Positions 27,101 through 36,100 of a stretch of DNA of 64,000 bases are shown in pieces. Numbering within the stretch: position 1 is the first letter of the stretch; each line of letters starts with the position of its first letter. The DNA is taken from NCBI GenBank assembly GCA_921293015.1, contig OV121096.1, positions 13,643,000 to 13,706,999 of the forward strand. The letters run 5' to 3'. Made by a program: the position numbers and the translations under genes. Source of the stretch: Phorcus lineatus. Lineage: Eukaryota; Mollusca; Gastropoda; Trochida; Trochidae. The notes beneath the pieces are model-generated. The model did no database searches, was not told where the DNA came from, and saw only the letters and a list, made by a program, of their open reading frames with translations.

Positions 27101-30100
27101 TAAGCATCGGCGTATACGATGTTTTCATTATATTTTTTTCTTTAATTGCCATCATTCTATCATTTTAACATCAATTTATTATTTTACTTTAGTGATTGTT
27201 TAAACATCTCTAAAATGTTATTTATAAATCTAATTACTTTGCCAATATGCCATCAAAAAAAACCCAATAAGACAAGCTTAATTGATTATTGATTTTAGAT
27301 GAAAATGCCATGTTTTTAAACATATGACAATAATACCAACTTTATCGATTAGGTATGCACGCCTTTTGAAAATTTGAAGGTGCTATATCTGTATATGATT
27401 ATAAAATATATGTGAAACTAGAATAGGTAAATGATTAGTTAAATTAAGTTTGAAACCATTTTAACAAAAGGCTAAGTCATGATTTTTATTTTGGATTTCA
27501 GATGAAGGCATGTCACAGACATAAACACTAAGTATTTGATTGAGAATTTATGTCATTTTAATGATCTGGTTAGCAATTTGATATAACACCATCAAATGTA
27601 TTTACCAGCACTTCTATTTCTAAGCTGCTCAATATTTGATTTATATTCAAGACTGTTAGAATACTAGTACCTGAATTATTCCCATTTTGTAATATCATAT
27701 TTATACATGTAGATAATTTAAAGATTGAGCCTTCCGTATTACACTTACAAACTGATGGTGACAGCTGGTTAATAGCCTTCTGGCTTTTTGTAATAAATAT
27801 CTAATATATGATCATGATATGAAACTATGTTCTGAATTTACTGACAAACATTGTGAAATACAATATATTTAAAATGAAACAACAGGAGAAAATCCCAAAT
27901 TTTAAACATATTAAAGAGGATATTAAAACTGCATATTTTGTTGCCCGATTTAACGCCTACACAAACTGTAAATATGATAGCTTTATGAATTTCTGGTCTA
28001 TTTGTCATACTCTTGTCTGAAGTATTAGATTAGTTTTTAATTATTACTATTTTCAACCTACTGTCGGAATTGATTTTGAATATAAGATTGCCTATCCATT
28101 ATATCTTGTATACATTAATGAAATATTACTTGTGTAAAATATGTTTATGTTGGGAACTGTTATTCTAATATGTGTTTTTTTTGTATGGAGTTTTGGAAAA
28201 AAAAAAAGAAAAAAAAATAAAAAATAATAATATATGATCATGTACATATCTATTCATTTGGGTAAAAGTTCCTAAAGAGAGTAGCAGAGCAAGTATGGTT
28301 TTAATTTGACAAGCACAAATACATGATGTAGCCTAGAATTATCCAAAAAAATAATAATTTAAGAAATAAAAGGATGAAATGTACATTGTTTAAAATATAG
28401 AAGTGTTTTTTCAAAAAAGATTCTCTCTTTGCAGGCATGTGTCTCAATACAGGAGGAGAGAGTGGAGACACTTTTCTATCATTATTTGAAAGTTTTCAGG
28501 TAAGCACAACAGCCACAATCTAAAGATTTGGATCATTGCATGATATACTTTTTAATTTTTTTGTTAATATATTTCAGCAGATAATGTAGAGTATTAGATA
28601 TATGCCACTGAGACATGATCAAGTTGAAATATGTTTGTCAAGGTAATTTTTTTTTAGATATATTACTTAATAGTTGTGTTTACCATGAGTGAGAAAAGGG
28701 AAGACAATTGTCACAACAGGTTCAATGGGAGGAGAGGTAGTGGAAGGGCCTAACCATGGGGGAAAATAAGGAGATAACAAGGGGGCTTTAGGGTTATTGG
28801 TTAGGTACCATGTCTCAAGCTGTTGTTAATGCTGTATGAAACTTTTTTGGTGAAAAGTGTCACTTTGTTTCTAGAGTTTGATTGAGCAATTCTGTAAAAG
28901 AGGCAAAAGAAATCCAACTTAAATTTAAAACCTATATATTTCAGCTATCTTAAAAGCAAAATGCTGTAATCATAAATGTTTATACAACACACCTTTACCA
29001 ATGTAGATTATGATTAACCAAATATTAAGTTCCATGATTGTTTGAATTATGAGAGCAACCACTTTGACTATACTTTGTTATTTTAAATGTTAGTTTGTAA
29101 CATTAAATACAATTAATATTGTAGTACTTGAGGAGCTATAATGACAATGGAACAATCTTTTTTTGCCTCATATTCAATTTGGTTCCAATTTATATTTTTC
29201 AGTTACAAGATTCAGTATCAAGAGGGGACAGTTTAATCTGGAGAATATCCTTGCTGCATACATGGAAAAGAATATCTAATACATGGACACTCTTGAAACT
29301 TTTCTGCTATTGTAATTCAGTAAAATCTTCAAATAAAATGAATAAATTGACTATCAATGAATTTATTTGTGAGGATTCTTTAATATGTTTTTGTATATAT
29401 ATACAGACATACAAGTGAGTCCCCAATTAAGAAAACAATACATTTACTTTCATCACTTATATCCAATTATATTGATTGTATTGAATTCAATTGATTCTTA
29501 TTATTTGATATGTGATCATTTTAAACGTGTGTTTTGTAGAGTGTAAAATAGATATTTCATGTGTTTAATACATGAATTTCTAGCCACCTATGGATAACAC
29601 CTCCCTTTTCAAAGTTTTAGTTTAATACCATTAAATTGTTAACACTTTCCATATCTTAGATGATCAGTAGGTTGTACTTCATAAAAGCCTTTCATGATGT
29701 TTTTATGAATATTTAAAAGGTTGAGTTGATAAATTTCAAAGGATGTTCAATACTGAATACAAATACTTTTATACACATCAATAATAGGCAAGGAAAGTTT
29801 ATTTTGGCATAACTTGTAATGTGTGCTTAACAGTAGGTGAAATATGGGCTGCAAATCAAATCTGTCTGTTTCGTGCTGGATATATAACAGATGATGTACA
29901 AAGAATGTGTTTTTAGATTTTCAATTATAATTTCTACATCAAATATTCTATGCCAATTGAATTATACTGCAAGCAAATAAGTGATTCAATTTCACTTTTC
30001 ACCTCATCTAGCCTGACATGGGACGGTGTCCTTATATAATTTTGTGTACCAATTCCTTGACTACTAAGGATCTAAATTTATAAATTTGGTGACCTAAGAA

Positions 30101-33100
30101 AGGCCTCTAGGGCCACTCCTAAAGCCTATTTTCATTTTTTTCTCCTGAAGATGATAGTGAAGAAACTTGAATTTTTCTGTACATTCTAATGAGGATTCTA
30201 AACTATATATTATATATCTTGTTTGTCCCTGACTAAAGTCACACAGGTCATGGCCTTATAAATATCTTCTTCTTTAATAATCTTAATAAAGCTAAGAAAG
30301 ATGGAATATTTATATGCTCCATAAGCGATTGGTATAATAATACTATAGCCTGGTGATAGTAGATTTTAAAGACTGATGAGCTCCAGGGTCATGACTCTAT
30401 TCTTTTAAAACTGAGAAAAATATTACAGAACTGATGTGCCTCTGAGCCTGTGAACCTTGTAAAAAGGTTGAGTGTGTATTACTGTTAAGGTTTGTGTTAT
30501 TTTATCACGCTCAACTCAAATTAATTTCAGTGAGCTTAATTAATTTCTTTGAAGTGTAAAAAAGGTAGAGCCTTCATTTGATTACAATTCTAACCATTAC
30601 AGACATGTTTATGAAACTAAAGAGTTTATTGCTTGCAAGGCAAACAAATTCAGGACATTTTGGGGGAAATGCCCTCATATGCAAATATTCTAAAAAATAT
30701 AATTAAATCAGATTTATTGCATTTGAAACAGCAATTAAAGATACAAGTACTATGCCAGTCTGGAGATCTGTCACTTCAGACATGCTTTTTTGGACCTTAT
30801 ACATAATAACATGTACTGATTACTTTAAGATTGAAATTTATTATGTTATTTATTGGACACACTGTTAATGTTTGTTCCTTTATTGGGGAGAGACTGGCCT
30901 TATTTTAGTAACTTAAATCAAATCACCTTTTCATGAGGCATAAAAATCTACCTTTCAACTGAAGTTATAAGAAAAGTTATTTTTTCAACATGATTATACA
31001 TAACTGTTAATAAGTTTTAATGCAGCATATTGTAACTTAATATGTTTTTGTTGTTTTAATCTTTTAACTATGAAAATCAAAATTGCTTCCAATAAAGAAA
31101 ACTAAGGTAACCTTCCAAGCAAGGCATTGCATTTATGCCCCTAACCACCAGGGTGGTTGAACAGTATGAGTTACAAAATACAAGTCATTATCAATGATTG
31201 CTATCCACATCTTTTATGATTTACATGATCTCACTCCTGAGCCAAGCCAATATTGATAAAAATATATAATTCTGTCTGACCTCTGAAAATAAATATCCCC
31301 TTTTTTGTCGAACACAGTTTTGATAATTTTAATCATATCACTATTGTTTGAAGAAATAAAATTAAATCACCTATCTAATTGTAACAGAGGTACTCTATAG
31401 TCTATATGGTATAATGGTTAACTTATTTTATTAAATAATGTATCTGAACTGCACATCAAATATTCAACATGGAAGTAGTTTATCAAGAATTAGGAGTTGC
31501 TTTCAAATTTGCCTTTGAGATTCAAACCTCTTTACAAATTCTTTTAATTTTTGAATATTTTCTTTTCCAATTATAAAACATAACTGAGTTTTAAAAATAT
31601 ATGCTTTAATTAAGAAGGGTAGCGAAATCTATCAAGTTAATGTTGGTAACAGGTTGATATTATATATGCCATCACTTTTTGGAGAAAAAGATCAAAACAA
31701 TATTTTTAGGTAAACCGAGTAAAAGTTGTTTATATATTCTTTAATAAAACATGAAAAATCATACTAATAAGTATATTGTTCTACATAAATTACCAAAAAA
31801 ATTTTTTGTCAATTAAAGTTTATGTTGTGATTTTCTAACGATTCGTTTGAAATTTTGACATTTGCCAGTCAAATAATTTCATATTTCTGGAACGTTTAAA
31901 AAAAATTATGATTTGACCCATAGTTATAAAGAACGAGTTTATTTAATATTTTGGGCTCATTAAAACACACACGACTGCAGAAGGGAATTTAATAGAAAAT
32001 ACTCAATGTTAATTTCTACCAAATCCTATAATTTTTTAATTTGCTGCGGCTACGAGGTCAAATGAATGTCAAGGCCACTGTTATGGCAGACAAGACATCA
32101 GCAAAGCAGATGATTTTTGATAAAATGTATGCTAGCACTCGTAGAAACAATAACTAGGTGCTGTTCTCATATTGTGAACATGTAGTTCAATGTCGCCGAT
32201 CGAATCGAGCTCTCCATTGGTGTTGTCAACATTGCTGGAATCAATAAACGATGTTAAACGGTGAGTTTTTGCTGTTTTCCGTGAGTGGGGATTTTGGCCT
32301 GAAAATCTGGCGGTAGCGATTTTCGGGACGTCGTTGCATGTAACTTTTGAAATAATTACCCGATTTTGACAATCCAGAGCTCGTTTTGTAGGGAAATATT
32401 TTAACTTTCGAATCGTAGTGAACAATTTGTCCAGAAAAATTATTTTGGATGCGAAAACTGACTTTGTTCGAGCATGGGGTGGTTTGGTCGTTACATCCCT
32501 TTCCTTTTATATAGTACTAGGGTAGGGTCTATGGGTATATATGTCTTTCTAAAGCTATTTCTAAGCGATACACGCCCCTGTGTATTCAAGGTCCCACTAC
32601 TTAAGGGTTTCTTTTGCTAAATTCGCCTATTAGGTCACTAGTATGAAATGTGGCTAAAGGTAGTTCCTCATCGTATCTGTAACAGTCTCTGCCACTGTCA
32701 TATGTTAGCCTACTGTCACTGCTACTTCTGTAACAGTCTCTGCCGCTGTCATATGTTAGCTTACTGTCACTGCTACTTTATGTAACAGTCTCTGTTGCTG
32801 TCATATGTTAGCCTACTGTCACTGCTACTTTCTGTAACAGTCTCTGCCGCTGTCATATGTTAGCTTACTGTCACTGCTACCTTCTGTAACTCTCTGTTGC
32901 TGTAATATGTTAGCCTACTGTCACTGCTACTTTCTGTAACAGTCTCTGTTGCTGTCATATGTTAGCCTACTGTCACTGCTACTTTTTGTAATGGTCTCTG
33001 TTGCTGTGATATATTAGCCTACTGTCACTGCTACTTTCTGTAACAGTCTCTGCCGCTGTCATATATTAACCTACTGTCACTGCTACCTTCTGTAACTCTC

Positions 33101-36100
33101 TCTGTTGCTGTAATATGTTATCCTACTGTCACTGCTACTTTTTGTAATGGTCTCTGTTGCTGTAATATGTTAGCCTACTGTCACTGCTACTTTCTGTAAC
33201 TGTCTCTGCCGCTGTCATATGTTAGCCTACTGTCACTGCTACTTTCTGTAACAGTCTCTGTTGCTGTAATATGTTAGCCTACTGTCACTGCTACTTTCTG
33301 TAACAGTCTCTGCCGCTGTCATATGTTAGCTTACTGTCACTGCATTTTGCTGCCACAGTTGTTGTTATTGCCACAATCACTACTGTCACTTCCACTGTTT
33401 GTGTGACTATGTTTATGAAAGTCTTTGTTGTGCTGCAGGCTGGAGCAGATCTGTGTTGGCTTCAATGGAGGGAAGGACTGCACAGTTTTACTGCATCTCG
33501 TTCACGCAGTGGTGAAAAAGTATGTAAACACTCCTCCCATGTGCTCTGTAAATGATCATATTAATGCTAGCATTTATATAAATACCCAAATGATTAATCC
33601 ATATTAAGATCTCATATAATTTTTATTGTCAGCTTGTAAACATATAATGTTTCATTGACTGAAGACCATTTATTACTGTAATACTGCTTATGTCTCTCAA
33701 ACCTTTCTATATTCAATGATCAATACTCTATGTTGTGAATATTAAAATGCTTGATGAGTTTCCACTTGTGAATTTTGAAATCATTATTCTTGGAACATTT
33801 TTTAATCCTTCATTGTGGACTTTGTGGAAAGGAGATTAACCAAAAATATTCTGTATTGTAGCTTGATGAATTGTTAATCTTGAAATTTGCATGTAATTCT
33901 TTAGAGTGAATGAATGTCGTTGCACTTGGTGTAAGGGGAGACAACCCAGTTATACTCTACAGTCCCTGCTGAATTTTGTATCTGAACTGTTCAACTGTAT
34001 AATGTCTGATTTGAGCATTTCGTGCAGTTGTCCATCTAAAAAATAGAAAACTGATTGTAAAATGTTTGTAACCTGGGCATTAGGCCCCAAATACAGAAAT
34101 AAAAGAATTGAAGTTGAAGTGCTTATGATCCTTTTCAGCAATTTCCATCAATGTCTTTTTAATAGCAACACTGCACATGATAGAGTAATAATCTATAAAG
34201 CATATCAACCCATCGGTTGGTTATTCTCAAACCGTTCAAGGTTATTATTTTGAACACTTTAGTGAAATGATATATATCAGCCCCTTTGAGCAAACCCTTG
34301 TGGTGAGCGTAGACTAGACTATAGTCGCCTGTGTGTGGCCACAGTCCACTTCACAATCTTGGCATGTGTCTTGTGATCATTGTAAACCCCTTAAAGTGGG
34401 TATTTGTCTTCCAAGAAGTTTAAAAAGAGATTTAAGAGTGGACACCCTGCAAAGTTTTCTCCCAGCTGGGCCTAATGAGCTGGAAAATGAAATTTAAACA
34501 TGATAGTCTTTTATAAGAAAACCAATTAATGAGCTACAGCACAAATGGCCTTTTATATTCTCACTTCAAAGTAAAAATTGATTATGTACTTGAGTAAGAT
34601 CATATTCAGTTATGTTGATACTCAATAACTTCAAAATTGTAAAATAGTTATCAACACATCGTGTAAACTCACATCTGAGTTTAGTTTAACTCCCGTCAAC
34701 TGTCATCTGGATTATTTTAGCAGAAGCACCGTAAAATCATTGTCACAGATATTGGAAATTATCAGAAACTTCAAAACACTTCCAGACATTTAATGAAGAC
34801 TTATATAGAGGATGTAGACTTATATAGAGGATATAGACTTATTTAGAAGATGTAGACTTATTTAGAGGATGTAGACTTATAAAGAGGATGTCTGTCTTTC
34901 CTTTACAAATACCAAATACCAAATGTTTATCTCATTGAGCCATTTCACCAGTGGCGCAGTTTATTTATTATATGACATTATTTGTGTTTTATCTAGAAAT
35001 TGTGCTCTTTTAACTGTGTACTTGTGGTGTAAAAAAGCTGGAGCCAGTGACATCATAGCATTGTTCTTCTGATGTCATCCAAGGGATGAGCTTTAGCACT
35101 CAGTAGACAGACGATAAAGGGTATCGCCGCTCTAGCTAGATAGAGGGGTTATTTCTCTGATAGAATAGAGTATATCACTTTCAATCATACAAATACAGGA
35201 TAACTTAGTAAAACAATTTGTAACATTGTTATGTTCTGCTCACTTTTGTCTTGTTTTATATTCATACTTGAAACTGATGCGTCTTCTTGAACAGGATGTA
35301 TCCACATTCCAAAGAGAAAATCAAAGCCTTGTATATACGCAGCAAACTGCCATTTCCTGAGGTGGAGAAGTTTATACAGATATCCAGAGATAGGTATGTT
35401 CGCCCTGTTGTATTTAATGAGTACATACTTTGAAGGTGTTCATTCTTGATGTATGTGTCTAAATTCTATGGTAGTCAATTTATAGTGTCAGTGTGTAAGT
35501 ATACTTCATACCTTTGTGATATTGAACACACACAAACACAGTCAAACTATGACTGAAACTATTCAAATCATATGGCTAAACTTTTATTGTTCATTCCTAA
35601 ATATCATTTTCCTATGTCTGCTGTAAAAAGGTTTCCTGAATTAGTTTAAATCATTGGGGCATGCTATTGTCCTTTTTTTTTATTATCAAAAATCACAACT
35701 TCAAGCGGTTTATTGTTATCATTCTGAACTGATAAGCATTAAAATGGTAATTTTCAGAAACAGCCAGTCATCTTGATTAAACGATACCATATCTAAAGTT
35801 TGGCATATTTGACTCCGACTTATGATATGAAACAATGGTGACATAAAAAGATTGGTTGTTACTTATATTTGTATCTGGGTATAAGAAGATTTTGAATGTA
35901 CATTTAGCTTTCCCGATACGAGATCCCTGCTTACACCCTGTAGGTTGGGTAGAAATTTTTAGTTAAAACTGTATCCTGATTTGTTTTTATTATTTCAGGT
36001 ATAATTTAGATATGTTGAGATATGAAGGTCGAATCAAAGAATCCCTTGCCAGTTTGCAGTCACAGCATCCAGAAATCAAAGCAGTTGTCATGGGAACCAG

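Larger units (their letters stand above)
26223..32582. mobile_element. 6.36-kb DNA transposon with 544-base terminal inverted repeats, class unknown
   Basis: Begins CACAGGGGCGTGTATCGC and ends with its reverse complement. The 8-base duplication TATTCAAG flanks it (26215-26222, 32583-32590). The inverted repeats are 26223-26766 and 32039-32582, equal in length, with eight mismatches (about 98.5% identity), so insertion is fairly recent. The 5.3-kb interior is AT-rich and shows no transposase I recognise. An 8-base target fits hAT or P-type elements; long repeats fit Mutator-type. The class stays open. Confidence 0.85.

Noticed and set aside
26223-32582. Polinton/Maverick or other virus-like element, because of the long inverted ends
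   Set aside because: The element is only 6.4 kb, has an 8-base rather than 6-base target duplication, and no capsid, polymerase or integrase was seen.
32668-33340. CRISPR array, because of regular repeats
   Set aside because: Units are contiguous, with no unique spacers, in an intron of an animal gene.
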